This document shows positions 1 through 12,654 of a stretch of 64,000 nucleotides of DNA, one piece after another. The notes under the pieces were generated by a model, which worked only from the letters and a program-made list of their open reading frames with translations, was not told the DNA's origin and searched no databases. A program made the translations under genes and the position numbers. Origin of the DNA: Aphelocoma coerulescens (lineage: Eukaryota; Chordata; Aves; Passeriformes; Corvidae); assembly GCF_041296385.1 (NCBI RefSeq), contig NC_091034.1, positions 1,376,807-1,440,806 of the forward strand, read 5' to 3'. Numbering within the stretch: position 1 is the first letter of the stretch; every line of letters begins with the position of its first letter.

Positions 1-3000
1 GGTGCCGCCTTCCCAAAGGGATGACGCCAAGGTTGGATTGGGAACTCCGGGATAAAGCCGACCTCATTCCCAAACCCCTCGTTTTGGGGAGGAATGGGAC
101 AATCTGGAACCAATGAATCAATGAATGGATGACCCTTCAAGCAAATGCATCCTGGATTTTCTGTGGGATCCCACAGACCCGATTCTCCCAGTCTTTCCCA
201 GGACTTTCCCTTTCCAGCCTCTCCCAATGTAGGAATATTTTGATTGTTTCCTTTTAGGGTTTCCTCCTTTGCCCGAGAGCATCGCAAATAGGGCGGGGGG
301 AAAGGGAAACAGCTGCGGAGCCGAGGTGATGAAAACCCCACAGATTTGGGGTCGTTCCTGCTCCCAGAGTGCCAAAACCCTCCCAAAACAAGGGAATCAG
401 GAAATTCCCATAAAGCCGAGGAGCGTTTTCCAGGTCGATCCCGCCATCCCAGAGTCCCATTTCGCCGCTCCAGGGATTATCACTTGTTGCCGATCCCAGC
501 CCAGCAGGTGTTGTCAGCTCTTTCCGATCGCCGGGATTTATCCAGGGCCGCTGGATGCGCCTGGAATCCCGGCCAGACCGAGCCCCCGGGGAAGATCCCA
601 GAGTAAATTAGGGATTAAATAACCTGGGGATGGGGAGGGGGAAGGAAAAATCAGGATTAACCAAAAAAAAAAAAATTCAATATCTGGAGTTAACAGATGG
701 AATTCCGTATTTAGTACAAGCAAAAGTGGATCCATTAAATTCCCAGTTATGGCAAAATCCCGGCAGGTGCGGGGATGAGGGGGAAAAGAGAGGTTCCGAT
801 CCATGAAAATCATGGAATCTCCGGGCATTAGATCCCACTGCCTTCGGCTCGGAAGTTTTGGAGGAAAAACAAAGGGAATAAACCCATGGTTCTGCATGGA
901 TGGATGGAAATTCCTTGGATTTTGGGGCCGCCGTTTGTGGTGGGCAGGGCAGCAATGCCCTGGAGCTTGGAGGAGCTGGGGATAACCCAAGGGAAGTGGA
1001 TTCCCGAGGTTTCCATGGAATTTCAGCAGCAAAATCTCGTGCAGGAATCCCCAAAGCACAGCCCCGTCCCTGGCTTTTCATTCCGCCTCCAAACCCGGCG
1101 GGTTTAGGGTGGCAAATTCCCAAATTCCCGTGGCATCCGCGGGGGTTTTACGCAAAGGTTGAGCGCAGACCTGGAGATTTGGGAGGAAGGGAAATCCCCG
1201 GGAATAAAGCCCGGCTTCCAGCCCCGGCCTGCCAAGGCTTAGCTCTGTGGGCGGCTTTATCCTGAGGAGCCCCATCCCATCCCGTGTCCCTGAGAGGATT
1301 CCCGGTGTAATTCACAGGGATCCCAGTTAGGAGCATTCCGGGATCAGCTCCGTGGAACTCCCAAAGCCAAAATCCCGGGAACGGCAATGTGGGAAAAGCC
1401 GAGAGACCCCCCCCACCGAACTCCGGAGGTGTTGGACTCCCCAAATTGGGATATTTGGGATGATTTGGGGCTTTTAAAAACAGTGCCTGGAGCTCATTCC
1501 TGAATTTTCCTGGCAATCCAACACGAGGCTGCCGCCCCCAGCTGGGATCCAGTGCTCCGAGCAAAGCCCGGCTCGGTCTTAACTAATTAATTAATTAACC
1601 AAAGACACAATTGAGGGCTCACCTCTGCCCCCAGCCCTGCCATAAAGTCATTCCCAGCTCCAGCCGGCATTCCCGGTGGGAAGAGTGAAGGGCCATGATT
1701 GATTTGTTTTCCAGGAAAATTTATGCCAAAATTTGGGTTTTCCCAGCTCCTGGAGGCAGCAAAAATTCTGTTGGGGGTGCAGGAAGGAGGAGGAGGAGGA
1801 GAGAGTTTTATTTCCTTGAAATCCCCAAATCAAATCACATTCCCAAAAAACGCCACTCCAGAGCTTTGGGGATCTCCTTTTTTCCCTTTTTTTCCCCCCC
1901 AAAAAAGATGTTAATTTACAAGAAGCTCTTTGGAAGCTTTCCAGATCCAACAGAACAAACGTGAGCTTTGATGCTGGGAAAGGGCCCCAAAGAGTTCCGG
2001 GAGACATCCCAGTTAATCCAAAAAACCGGGATTGAAAGGCTGCTGGGAGCTCTGGGATCCCTTGGGAATGTTGAGGGTGGGGCGGATGTTCCCAGCTTTA
2101 TTCCACCCAGGAATTCCAACCACCCTGGGGTTTGGGGCAGAAAGGAAAGATGTTGGAAAGGGTTCCAGGGAAATGGGAGCAGATGGAAAATCTGGGAACG
2201 TCAGCAGCACGTCCTCAGTGGGGTTTGGGATGCTGCACCCCAGAGAAAGGGAAAAATAATCGGGATTTTTGAGGTGTCGCCGGGTGTCCCTCTGGAATTC
2301 CCAGCTGGAGACGGAATTGTGTCTCCTGGAATTCCTCCACATTCCCAAAGCAGCTCCGAGCGGAGGCTCAGGGATCAAAGAGTGGGAAATGGCTCCGCTT
2401 TGGGGAGTTCTGGGAACCGAGGGGGAGTTTGAGGAGGAGCTGGAGGGATTTGGGATCTGGGATTTTTCCACTCTCCCGCGTGCAGGATTTTAGTTATTTG
2501 GGAAATTATTCCCATCTCCAAATCTCACCGGGACAGTGCAGAAATCCATGCAGGGAAAAACGGGATATTCCATCGATTTCCATGGATCAGAGCAGGGATC
2601 CGTTCCTCCCCCTCCACTTTCCACATTCCCACATTTCTGGTCTGGGTTTCATTGGATCCATGGAAAATGGGTTTGTGTTTTCCCGGGGCACAGGAAAAGG
2701 CCGGCGCTCACAACCGCATCTCCCGATTAATCCTGCTGCTCCTGGGGGCCAGGAATTCCCCACTGGAAATTTGCTCCCGGTTGTCCCGGCTCCTAAACCT
2801 GCAACCGCTTAGGTCTGGGTTTAATTCCCTCCATCTGAGCGGCCCCGCGGTGGGAAAAGTGGGAGATCCTGGGAAACAGGGAACAGCTGGGAAAGGGGAG
2901 CGTTGGCTGGGCGGGAATCTGCATTTCCCGGGATTTGGGATCTCCTTGGATACTCTCGGAGCAGCGCTGTGGGATTTTGCTCCAAGTGGGGAATTTATGG

Positions 3001-3345
3001 ATCGAGCTCGTGTTAAATGAGGAATTCCAGCTGTCAGCTCCAGATATGGATTTAAAAAAATCCCAGTTTTTCCCTCATTCCCAGGTTATTTCATCCCTAA
3101 TCCAATCCCTAACTCCAAGCCCGGCCCTGCTCCTTGTATTCCCTCTATTTTCCCTAAAAAATATGGAACTGAATCATGGCTTTGGGGACCTAAAGGTGAT
3201 CCCATTCCGACCTCCCCTTCCATGGGCAGGGAAGCTTCCACCAGGAATTGGGAATTTTTCACCATGGCCTGGAAATGGGGATGGGGGTGGAGATCCCCGT
3301 TAATTATCACCCCATAAATCCGGTTCATAGATTTTGGTTCTTGGA
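1..3345. other. unique intronic sequence, no gene seen
   Basis: There is no exon with splice sites and no sustained codon structure. Short open frames on both strands are uninformative. The sequence is rich in GGGAATTCC- and GGGATTTGGGA-like words, common throughout this window. A small AT cluster with repeated TTAATTAA-type words sits at about 1579-1600. A weak resemblance to the end of a reversed CR1 (words like CCATGGGCAGGGA followed by CTTCCACCA) occurs at about 3195-3245. Confidence 0.6.
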
Positions 3346-3347
3346 TT

Positions 3348-3470
3348 CCCATATCCCAAATCCGCTGTGATTTATCCCATATTTCATCATCTGAGTGGTC
3401 CCATATCCCAAATCCGCCATGATTTATCCCATATTTCATCATCTGAGTGGTCCCATATCCCAAATCCCCT
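3348..3470. repeat. short tandem repeat, 52 bp unit
   Basis: The word ATATCCCAAATCC recurs at 3351, 3403 and 3455, a 52 bp period. Two full copies and part of a third share the TTTATCCCATATTTCATCAT block. Confidence 0.85.
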
Positions 3471-3591
3471 TCCAGGTCCTGTGCAGGGGGGACGGAAATT
3501 TGGTGTTAATTGGGAAAGGGTCTCGTTAACCCCCTTGAGCGGGATCAAAGCTCATCCCGAACGGGAATATCCAGGGAAAACACAACTTAGG

Positions 3592-4347
3592 GGGATTTGC
3601 ACAATCCATCCCAAACCTTTGGGATTTGAGCAATCCAAATCTATGGAATTTGCACAATCCAAACCTTTGGGATTTGCCCAATCCATCCCAAACCTCTGGA
3701 ATTTGTGCAGTCCATCCCAAATCTTTGGGAGTTGCGCAATCCATTCCAAACCTCTGGAATCTGCACAATCCATCCCAAACCTTTGGGATTTGCACGATCC
3801 ATCCCAAACCTATGGGAATTGTGCAATCCAAACCTTTGGGATTTGTGCAACCCATCCCAAACCTTTGGGATTTGAGCAATCCAGACCTATGGAACTGGCA
3901 CAACTCATCCCAAACCTATGGGAATCGTGCAATCCAAACCTATGGGATTTGTGCAACCCATCCCAAACCTTTGGGATTTGCACAATCCAAACCTATGGAA
4001 TTTGCATGATCCATCCCAAACCTATGGGAATTGTGCAATCCAAAGCTATGGAAGTTGTGTGATCCATCCCAAACCTATGGAAGCTGTGGGATCCAAACCT
4101 ATGGGATTTGCACAATCCATCCCAAACCTTTGGGATTTGAGCAATCCAAACCTATAGAACTGGCACAGTCCATCCCAAACCTTTGGGATTTGCGCAACCT
4201 GTCCCAAACCTTTGGGATTTGCACAATCCAAACCTTTGGGATTTGCACAACCTGTCCCAAACCTTTGGGATTTGTGCAATCCAAATCTATGGAAGTTGTG
4301 TGATCCATCCCAAACCTTTGGGATTTGTGGGATCCATCCCAAACCTG
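3592..4347. repeat. minisatellite, about 30-33 bp unit
   Basis: About 24 degenerate copies alternate the words CCCAAACCTTTGGGATTTG and CACAATCCA. CCAAACCTTTGG is itself palindromic. Open frames across it on both strands are repeat artefacts (peptides such as IPNLWDL). Confidence 0.92.
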
Positions 4348-4435
4348 TGATTCCATGACCTGGGCAATTTTCATTCCTCCTGTCCCCAGGGGGAGCAGAC
4401 CCCAACCCCAACCCCTGCCTCGGTGGTGGCCAAGG

Positions 4436-5508
4436 GACTCGGTGTCCCCAAAGGGCTCCGTGTTCCCAAAGCTGCTCTCAGTGTCCCCAAAGCTGCTCTC
4501 CGTGTCCCCAAAGGGCTCTGTGTTCCCAAAGGGTTCCGTGGCCCCCAAGCTGCTGTGGCTTGGGGTCCCCAAAGCTGTTGTGGCTCAGTGTCCCCAAAGG
4601 GCTCAGTGTCCCCAAAGCCGCTCTCGGTGTCCCCCAAGCTGCTGTGACTCTGTGTCCCCAAAGGACTCCATGTCCCCAAAGGGCTTGGTGTCCCCAAATC
4701 TGCTCTTGGTGTCCCCAAAGGGCTTGGTGTCCCCAAATCTGCTCTTGGTGTCCCCAAAGGGCTTGGTGTCCCCAAAGCTGCTCTCAGTGTCCCCACATCT
4801 GCTGTTGGTGTCCCCAAAGGGTTCAGTGTCCCTCAAGCTCCTCTCAGTGTCCCCACATCTGCTGTTGGTGTCTCCAAAGCTGCTCTCAATGTCCCCAAAG
4901 CTGCTGTGATTCGGTGTCCCCAAAGGACTCAGTGTTCCCAAAGGACTCGGCATCCCCAAAGGGCTCGGTGTCCCCAAAGCTGCTCTCCGTGTCCCCAAAG
5001 GGCTCGGTGTCCCCAAAGGACTCCGTGTCCCCAAATCTGCTCTCAGTGTCCCCAAAGGGCTCGGTGTCCCCAAAGGACTCCGTGTCCCCAAATCTGCTCT
5101 CAGTGTCCCCAAAGGGCTCGGTGTCCCCAAAGCTGCCCTCAGTGTCCCCAAAGGGCTCGGTGTCCCCAAAGGGCTCGGTGTCCCCAAAAGGTTCAGTGGC
5201 CCCCAAGCTGCTGTGGCTTGGGGTCCCCAAAGCTGTTGTGCCTCAGTGTCCCCAAATCTGCTCTCGGTGTCCCCAAAGGGTTCAGTGGCCCCAAAGGGTT
5301 CAGTGGCCCCAAATCTGCTCTCGGTGTCCCCAAAGGGTTCAGTGGCCCCAAAGGGTTCAGTGGCCCCAAATCTGCTCTCGGTGTCCCCAAAGCCGCTCTC
5401 AGTGTCCCCAGATCTGCTCTCACTGTCCCCAAAGCCGCTCTTGGTGTCCCCAAATCTGCTCTCACTGTCCCCAAATCCGCTCTCGGTGTCCCCAAATCTG
5501 CCGTGGCA
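4436..5508. repeat. minisatellite, 15-18 bp unit (GTGTCCCCAAAGGGCTCG)
   Basis: This is about 1.07 kb of TGTCCCCAAA followed by GGGCTCG, GCTGCTCTC or TCTGCTCTC variants. Unit lengths of 15 and 18 keep codon phase, so open frames of 330-340 codons occur on both strands. These are not genes: no start context, splice sites or conserved domain, and the peptides are pure repeats of VSPKGS, CPQRAR or GDTEPF. Confidence 0.93.
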
Positions 5509-8030
5509 CCACGGGAGCTGAATCAAGACAGGAGGGACAAATCCCTGTCCCGTTCCTTTTCCCAGATCCTCTTCGGGGCTGATTCCCCCCAACCAGGGAA
5601 TTTCCCAGTCCCCAAATCCCCTCGGCTCTCCTCGAGCTCCACATTTGGGGCCCTCGCCAGGATTCCAGCCGGGATGGGAGCCAGGTGGGGAGGGATCGGC
5701 CAGAATTTTGGGAGCGGGCGGCTCCTTTGGGAATTTGCTTCCAGAGGCTCTGGAAACCCTTTGGAGCCAGAGCCATTTGGTTGTGATTTTATCCCGACAC
5801 AGCCTGGACCTGCTGGAGCCACCCCCGTGTGGTTCCCACCTCCAAACCTTTGGAGCAAATCCAGGCCTCTGGAAGGCAAATTATTCCAAAGGGTTCAAAG
5901 GAAAAGGGAACAAAAAGGAGCCTGATTTTTGTATTCCCTTTTTTTCGGGTTTTGTTGGGGGGTTTTTGTTGCTTTTTTTGCTTTTCCCTTTTCCCAAAGT
6001 TGGGAAAGAGCGCCCTGACTTCTCCTCCAACATTTTCAGGAGCGTGACCAGCCGAGCAATTGGAATTTCCCAATAATTCCATTTGTTCCCAGCAGTCTGG
6101 AGGACAAATCCATTCCCAGGGAATGAAATATCCCGGTTCCTCGGCGAGGAATTCTTTTACTTTCCATCCTTTTTTTTGCAGAGAGGGGAATTTTCCACTC
6201 CCAAAAATACTGGGAGGAGCTCCCTCGTTGGAATTCCACGGCCGGGGGGGTTATTGAATAAACTGGGAATGGATTTTGCCAAGAGAATTCCTGCACAGCG
6301 GGGTTTGGGATTGGGGTTTCACTGGGATGTGGGCAATAATCGGCATCCACAGGGTAAAAGTGACCTGGATGTATCCAATATTTGGATTTTTCCTGCCAAA
6401 ACTTGGAAGGGTCCCGTGGAGAGGGAGGCGTTGATTGAATCAAATTAAATCCAGCGATTCTTGGGATGCTGTGGGGCAGCTCAGCCCAGCTCTCCAAGCT
6501 CGATATTCCCAAATGTTTGGGAATTTTTGATCCGCCCAATTATGGGGTCAATTTACAAATGTGTCGTTCGCCTTTCCTGAGATCCACTGGGAGGAAAACT
6601 ACCGGAAAAAACTCAGGTTTGGGATTTTAGAGCAGGGATTGTTTTCTAGGATTCCTGAACTTCCCGGTGTGCTGGGAAAAGGGAAGGGAGAAGCTGAGAT
6701 TTTGGGAATTTTACATGGATTTCATTTGTGGAAGTGCAGCCTGGGGAGCTGTTCCCACATGGAGCTGCATCCAAGGGAACTTTGGGGATCTGCGAATGGG
6801 TGTGATGGGATCAGGGATGGATAAATGGATCTGGGAACACCGGGAACTGCTCCCGGGGCACGGAGCTGGAATATTGGGATGCGCCAGGGAAGGAGGGGGT
6901 GGATTTCCTGGATATGCCAGGGAAGGAGGGGTTGGCATCCTGAATTTCTGGGATCTGTAGGGAAAGGGAGGAGTTCTGGCATCCTGGATTTCCTGGATCT
7001 GCAGGGAAGGAGGGGATTTTGGCATCCTGGATTTCTGTCCCTATCCCACACGTGTCCCTCTTTGGGGGTGGATCCCATTCCCAGTTTTAGTGGGAAATGA
7101 TGGAAAACCCATCCCTCGCTGTTTCCAAGCGCCGGAACAGCGGGACCGTCCCTTCCCCGTGTCCCAGTGCCACCATCCCCTGCTCCAGCTGAAATCCCAG
7201 GGATTTCCCCACCCTCTGGATGTGGATTGAGGAGAATCCAAACCCTTTTGGGGTCAGCGTTGCCTTTTCTCGGTGCCCCCCAAGGGAATCCCTTCAATCC
7301 CAGTCCCCAGGACTGGGGAAACTGGGCTGGTTTGGGGTTTTTGCTGCCGTTCCCGGTGCCCTGCCAGTGTCAGCAATTAAGAACTGCGCCTCTTCCCCAG
7401 CAATCCCGGAGCTGAGGAACCACCATGGTCCAGTGCCTCAAAAATCCCCATTAGCCCACGCCACTTATGGCCATAAAATTCCTCGTTTTCTGCTTTTCAT
7501 CGGCCTCACCCCGGAATCTCGGCGTCGCTTTTATTTCTACATTTGCACTCCAACAATGGCAATCAGCCCGTGCCCAGAGTGTTGCAAATCAGAAATTTGT
7601 CCCCATTTTTTCCACCACCTTCCTGGGAGAAGCCGCCTTTTTTCCCTGGGAACGGCCGGGAGCGGGCGGGGGAAGGGGCCGGAGATTGATCGGTGCCCTT
7701 GGAAGTTGCCGGGATGGGGCAGGAAAAGGGGGAGCAGCGGGAATCTGCCAGGAAAAGGCAGCAGGAGCTCCTCTGGAAAAGACAGAGAGTTCTCAAACTC
7801 TCCTCCAGGGAGTTTTCCTCAATCTTTCCTGCACTCCGAGGGTTTGGATTTGGGGTTTTTTTGGCTTTGTTGGGGTTTAAAGTGGCCTGGACTGGTTAAA
7901 CTGGGAAAAAGAACCACGAGGTTCTGTCTGTGGAGTGAGGAAAGGAAGATCCAAGGAGATTTTGCTCCGTCACTCGCGGCCTGGGAAGGGTTTTGGGGCT
8001 GTTCTAACGCCCCCCCCCCCACCACCCAGA
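5509..8030. other. unique intronic sequence with one candidate regulatory block
   Basis: No exon is seen. Poly-T runs lie at about 5938-5990. A small four-copy repeat of [24 protein letters not shown] words lies at about 6880-7035. The segment at about 7410-7640 is listed separately. Confidence 0.55.
7410..7640. promoter_or_regulatory. candidate conserved noncoding element (SOX-type site)
   Basis: Repeat-free, AT-richer block between GC-rich flanks. It holds a perfect SOX-type AACAATGG at 7552-7559, TTGCAAATC-like octamer-related sequence near 7583, and CATAAAA-type words near 7471. Basis is composition and motifs only. A comparison with the chicken PAX7 intron would decide. Confidence 0.3.
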
Positions 8031-8032
8031 TT

Positions 8033-9530
8033 TGGGATCAGCTCCATAAATCAGTCCCGGGCTCTGCAGAGCTCCTGGGCCATGTCCCCGAGCTGTGACA
8101 CCACCTGGGCTCTCCCTGTGGGGACAATTTTGGGGATCAACCCCATAAATCAGGCCGCACTCTCTGCAGAGCTCCCAGTTCGTGTCCCCAAGCTATGACA
8201 CCACCTGGGCTCTCCCTGTGGGGACAATTTTGGGGATCAAGCCCAGAAATCAGGCCTGGGCTGTCTGCAGGGCTCGGGAGCGTTCCCAGTTCATGTCCCA
8301 GCACTGTGACACCGCCTGGGCTCTCCCTGTGGGGATAATTTTGGGGATCAGCCCCTTAAATCTGGGCCCGGGCTCTGCAGAGCTCCTGAGCCATGTCCCA
8401 GTGCTGTGACACCACCTGGGCTGTCCAAATCAGGACAATTTTGGGGATCAACCCCAGAATTCAGGCCCAGGCTCTCTGCAGGGCTCGGGACAGTTCCCGG
8501 GCCGTGTCCCAGTACTGTGACACCACCTGGGCCATCCAAATCAGGACAATTTTGGGGATCAGCCCCCCTAAATCTGGGCCCAGGCTCTGCAGAGCTCCTG
8601 AACCATGTCCCTGAGCCATGACACCACCTGGGCTGTCCAAATCAGGACAATTTTGGGGATCAGCCCCAGAAATCAGGCCTGGGCTGTCTGCAGGGGTAGG
8701 GACAGCTCCCAGTTCATGTCCCCGAGCTGTGACACCACCTGGGCTGTCCCTGTGGGGACAATTTTGGGGATCAACCCCAGAAATCAGGCCTGGGCTGTCT
8801 GCAGGGCTCAGGAGCATTCCCAGTTCATGTCCCAGCGCTGTGACACCACCTGGGCCATCCAAATCAGGACAATTTTGGGGATCAGCCCCCCTAAATCTGG
8901 GCCCGGGCTCTGCAGAGCTCCTGAACCATGTCCCTGAGCCATGACACCACCTGGGCTGTCCAAATCAGGACAATTTTGGGGATCAGCCCCAGAAATCAGG
9001 CCTGGGCTGTCTGCAGGGGTAGGGACAGCTCCCAGTTCATGTCCCCGAGCTGTGACACCACCTGGGCTGTCCCTGTGGGGACAATTTTGGGGATCAACCC
9101 CAGAAATCAGGCCTGGGCTGTCTGCAGGGCTCAGGAGCATTCCCAGTTCATGTCCCAGCGCTGTGACACCACCTGGGCCATCCAAATCAGGACAATTTTG
9201 GGGATCAGCCCCCCTAAATCTGGGCCCGGGCTCTCTTCAGGGCTCGGGACAGCTCCCAGTTCATGTCCCCGAGCTGTGACACCACCTGGGCCATCCAAAT
9301 CAGGACAATTTTGGGGATCAGCCCCAGAAATCAGGCCTGGGCTGTCTGCAGGGGTAGGGACAGCTCCCAGTTCATGTCCCCGAGCTGTGACACCACCTGG
9401 GCCATCCAAATCAGGACAATTTTGGGGATCAACCCCATAAATCAGGCCCGCGCTCTCTGCAGAGCTCCCACTTTGTGTCCCCAAGCTGTGACACCAGCTG
9501 GGCTCTCCCTGTGGGGACAATTTTGGGACG
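8033..9530. repeat. minisatellite, about 108 bp unit with a 323 bp higher-order repeat
   Basis: Fourteen or so units share GCTGTGACACCACCTGGGC, then GGACAATTTTGGGGATCA, then AAATCAGGCC and CTCTGCAG words. The block 8590-8912 recurs almost unchanged at 8913-9235, an offset of 323 bp or three units. It therefore has higher-order structure like a satellite, though short. Open frames here are repeat artefacts. Confidence 0.93.
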
Positions 9531-10040
9531 AAGCTGTTCTGGGGTACCGAGTGCCCTTGCCAGGACCCGCTGCCTCGGAGCTGAGCAGCTCATCCCCAGT
9601 TCCATGCCAGCCCCACTTTTGCCCCATGTCGGGCTCAGCCTTGTCCCGCGGGCCCATCCCGGCTTTTCCCGGGAACAGGGAGAGCTGGCGGTGGCAGGAG
9701 CCAGCTGGCAGCGGGGACGGTCACCCCCGGTGACATCTGAACCGAGCTCTGAGCAAAAGCCTCGTGCTCGGCGCCCTGCGCTTCCCAGTTTTTCAGCATC
9801 CAAAGAAATAGGAACGGGAGGGGGAAGGGGAAAGAAAAAAAAAAGGAGATTTTTAGGACTTAGCCGCAGCCTGCCCGGATTTCCCTCTCTGGCAGCATTT
9901 GGAGAGCGTTGGGATTTAGAGTGGAATTTGGGAGGAAAATTCACGCTGGCAGGAGCAGCCTTGTGCCGCTGCCGGGGGCAGGGGTGACCTACTAAGGGGT
10001 TTTTATTCCTTTTTTATTTGATAATTAAAAATATATATAA
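9531..10040. other. unique intronic sequence
   Basis: No exon is seen. The interval is GC-rich with a purine run at about 9811-9850 (GGGGGAAGGGG then poly-A). Confidence 0.5.
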
Positions 10041-10054
10041 TTTTTTAATTCTAT

Positions 10055-10310
10055 TTTATTCATGATTTTATTCATGATTTTATTTATGATTTTATTCATG
10101 ATTTTATTCATGATTTTATTCATGATTTTATTTATGAGTTTAGTTATGATTTTAGTTATGATTTTAGTTATGATTTTAGTTATGATTTTATTATTTATTT
10201 TACTCATTATTTCATTTCTGTTTGATTTATGATTTCACTTATTATTTTACTGACTTTTTCTTTATTCTTTTATTTCGTTTATTTTTTATTATTTATTTTA
10301 TATCCGGCCT
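10055..10310. repeat. AT-rich minisatellite (TTTTATTCATGA, 12 bp)
   Basis: Tandem TTTATTCATGAT and TTTAGTTATGAT units run to about 10200, then degenerate T-rich sequence to about 10310. Confidence 0.88.
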
Positions 10311-10436
10311 CTGGGATATTGGGAATTGTTCCACTCGAATCCATCCCCGCCCCGTGTGAGCCTCACCCTTCCTGAGCCATCCCAGCCCGGCTCTTCCTGC
10401 GGGATCTGCCGCTGTTGTCACCTCCTGTCCCTCTTT

Positions 10437-10700
10437 TTCCTGGGATCATGGAATGGGTTGGGTTGGAGGGACCCTCAATCCCATCCCATTCCACCCCAAG
10501 GACTCCTCCTGTTGTCCCAGGGTGCTCCCAGCCCTGTCCCACCTGGCCTTGGGCACTTTCAGGGATGGGGAATCCGTGGTTTCTCTGGGAATTCCATTCC
10601 AGGCCTCTCCACCCTTACAGGGAAGAATTTATCCCGAATATCCCATCCAATCTCCCCTCTTCCATCTCAAACCCCTTTTCCTGTCATTCCCTCTTTCACC
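10437..10700 (-). mobile_element. CR1 LINE 3' end, reverse orientation
   Basis: Reading + strand it starts with the CR1 3' signature in reverse: ATCATGGAATGGGTTGGGTT then GGAGGGACC. It continues through the CR1 words CCTGGCCTTGGGCACTTTCAGGGATGGGG, split here as CTGGCCTTGGGCAC and CAGGGATGGGG, then TTACAGGGAAGAATTT. 5'-truncated as usual for CR1; no ORF2 remnant. Confidence 0.85.
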
Positions 10701-10811
10701 CCTCGTGCACCATTCCCCAAATTTCAGAGACCTCTGGAAAATGCCTTTTCCTAAATTCCTTCCCGCCGGATTTTATCCCACCCTCCCCTCCCTCCCTGCC
10801 AAGGAGGGATC

Positions 10812-11110
10812 TATGTTTATGTTTATGTTTATGTTTATGTTTATGTTTATGTTTATGTTTGTTTATGTTTATGTTTATGTTTATGTTTATGTTTTATTAT
10901 ATAAACATAAATATAAACATAAATATAAATCTAAGCACAAATATAAATGTAAATGTAAATGTAAATTAAAATTAAAAATAAAAATAAGTAAAAATAAAAA
11001 TTTAAATTAAAAAATAAAAATAAAAATAAAAATATAAAAAAATTAAAAAAATAAAAATAAAAATAAAAATAAAAATAAAAATAAAAATAAAAATAAAAAT
11101 AAAAATAAAT
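10812..11110. repeat. AT microsatellites with inverted arms: (TTTATG)n, (ATAAAC)n, (AAATAA)n
   Basis: About 80 bp of TTTATG repeats meet a short TTATTATATAA centre and then ATAAACATAAAT repeats, so the two arms are complementary. Beyond about 10960 the sequence is AAATAAAAATAAAAAT repeats to 11108. Confidence 0.92.
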
Positions 11111-11515
11111 CCCCTCAGGCATTCCCAACCCCTCTCCTGGAATATCCCGCTCAGGGTTTGGGGGCCAAAATAGAGGGGAGGTGTGAAAATCTTCAGGAGC
11201 ATCCCAAGGAGGACAAGGATGGGGAAGGGCCTGGAGGAGAAGAGGCTGAGGGCACTCGGAATGTTCAGCTGGAGAAGAGACTGAGGGCGGGGAAGGAGGG
11301 ACAGCTCTGATCCCTGCTTTGGCGACACGGGCAGGATCCAGGGAATGGCGACATTCCCGAGGCTGCCAGAGCTCGGGGAGCGCTCAGATACCGCTCCCAG
11401 GGATTGCTGGGGGGGTCTGTGCAGGGCCAGCGCTTGGATTTGATCCCTGCAGATCCCAGTTTGGGATATCCCGTGAGCTCTGAAATTCCTGAGTGCTCGG
11501 CAGAGCCGCAGTGGG

Positions 11516-11893
11516 GCCACTCTGTCTGTCCCTCCGTCCCTCTGTCCGTCCCTCTGTCCATCCCTCTGTCCGTCCCTCTGTCCATTCCTCCATCCCTCCG
11601 TCCCTCTGTCCATCCCTCCATCCCTCTGTCCGTTCCTCTGTCCATCCCTCTGTCCATCCCGCCATCCCTCTGTCCGTCCTCCATCCCTCTGTCTGCCCCT
11701 CTGTCCATCCCTCTGTTCCTCTGTCCATCCCTCTGTCCGTCCCTCCATCCCTCTGTCCATCCCTCTGTTCTTCTGTCCATCCCTCTGTCCATTCCTCTGT
11801 CCCTCTGTCTGTCCCTCTGCCCATCCCTCTATCCCTCTGTCTGTCCATCCCTCCATCCCTCTGTCCATCCCTCCGTCCCTCTGTCCATCCCTC
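11516..11893. repeat. minisatellite (CCATCCCTCTGT, 8-20 bp steps)
   Basis: Irregular runs of CCATCCCTCTGTCCGTCCCT. Pyrimidine-rich on + strand; open frames are artefacts. Confidence 0.92.
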
Positions 11894-12169
11894 TCTGTGG
11901 CCAGGTCAGGCCCAGCCAGCCCCAATTACCCAATCACCCAATTAGGGCCATTAATTAATCAAAGGGGCAGCTGGGCAGCCCGGGTCACTCAGGGTCACTC
12001 AGGGCGGCTTCAGCTGCTCCGTCCCAATCCTGGGAAAGTTTGGGGAGCTGGGAATGGGCCGGGCTGTGGGGCTCGGCCCATCCCATGGGAAGTTCTGGGA
12101 TCGGGGGGGATCCAGGGATGGGGACAGCAGCTCCAGGAGCCCCCAGGAGCTGCTCCAGCCTGGGCCAGG

Positions 12170-12641
12170 TCCTTCCCCTTCCCCTTCCCTTCCCCTTCCC
12201 CTTCCCCTTCCCCTTCCCCTTCCCCTTCCCCTTCCCCTTCCCCTTCCCCTTCCCCTTCCCCTTCCCCTTCCCCTTCCCCTTCCCCTTCCCCTTCCCCTTC
12301 CCCTTCCCTTCCCCTTCCCCTTCCCCTTCCCCTTCCCCTTCCCCTTCCCCTTCCCCTTCCCCTTCCCCTTCCCTTCCCCTTCCCCCTTCCCTTCCCCTTC
12401 CCCTTCCCTTCTCCTTCCCTTCCCTTCCCTTCCCTTCCCTTCCCTTCCCTTCCCTTCCCTTCCCTTCCCTTCCCTTCCCTTCCCTTCCCTTCCCTTCCCT
12501 TCCCTTCCCTTCCCTTCCCTTCCCTTCCCTTCCCTTCCCTTCCCTTCCCTTCCCTTCCCTTCCCTTCCCTTCCCTTCCCTTCCCTTCCCTTCCCTTCCCT
12601 TCCCTTCCCTTCCCTTCCCTTCCCTTCCCTTCCCTTCCCCC
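12170..12641. repeat. 470 bp uninterrupted pyrimidine tract, (CCCCTT)n then (TTCCC)n
   Basis: The first half is CCCCTT hexamers and the second half, from about 12416, is pentameric TTCCC. I saw no purine on the + strand across the tract. Long homopurine/homopyrimidine mirror repeats are known to favour triplex (H-DNA) structures; that this one does is inference. Confidence 0.96.
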
Positions 12642-12654
12642 TGCACTGATAAGA

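Noticed and set aside
3170..3260. Possible reversed CR1 tail
   Set aside because: Only a few words match; too weak to list as an element.
4325..5925. Open frames of 330-340 codons on both strands
   Set aside because: Products of a 15-18 bp array whose unit is a multiple of three.
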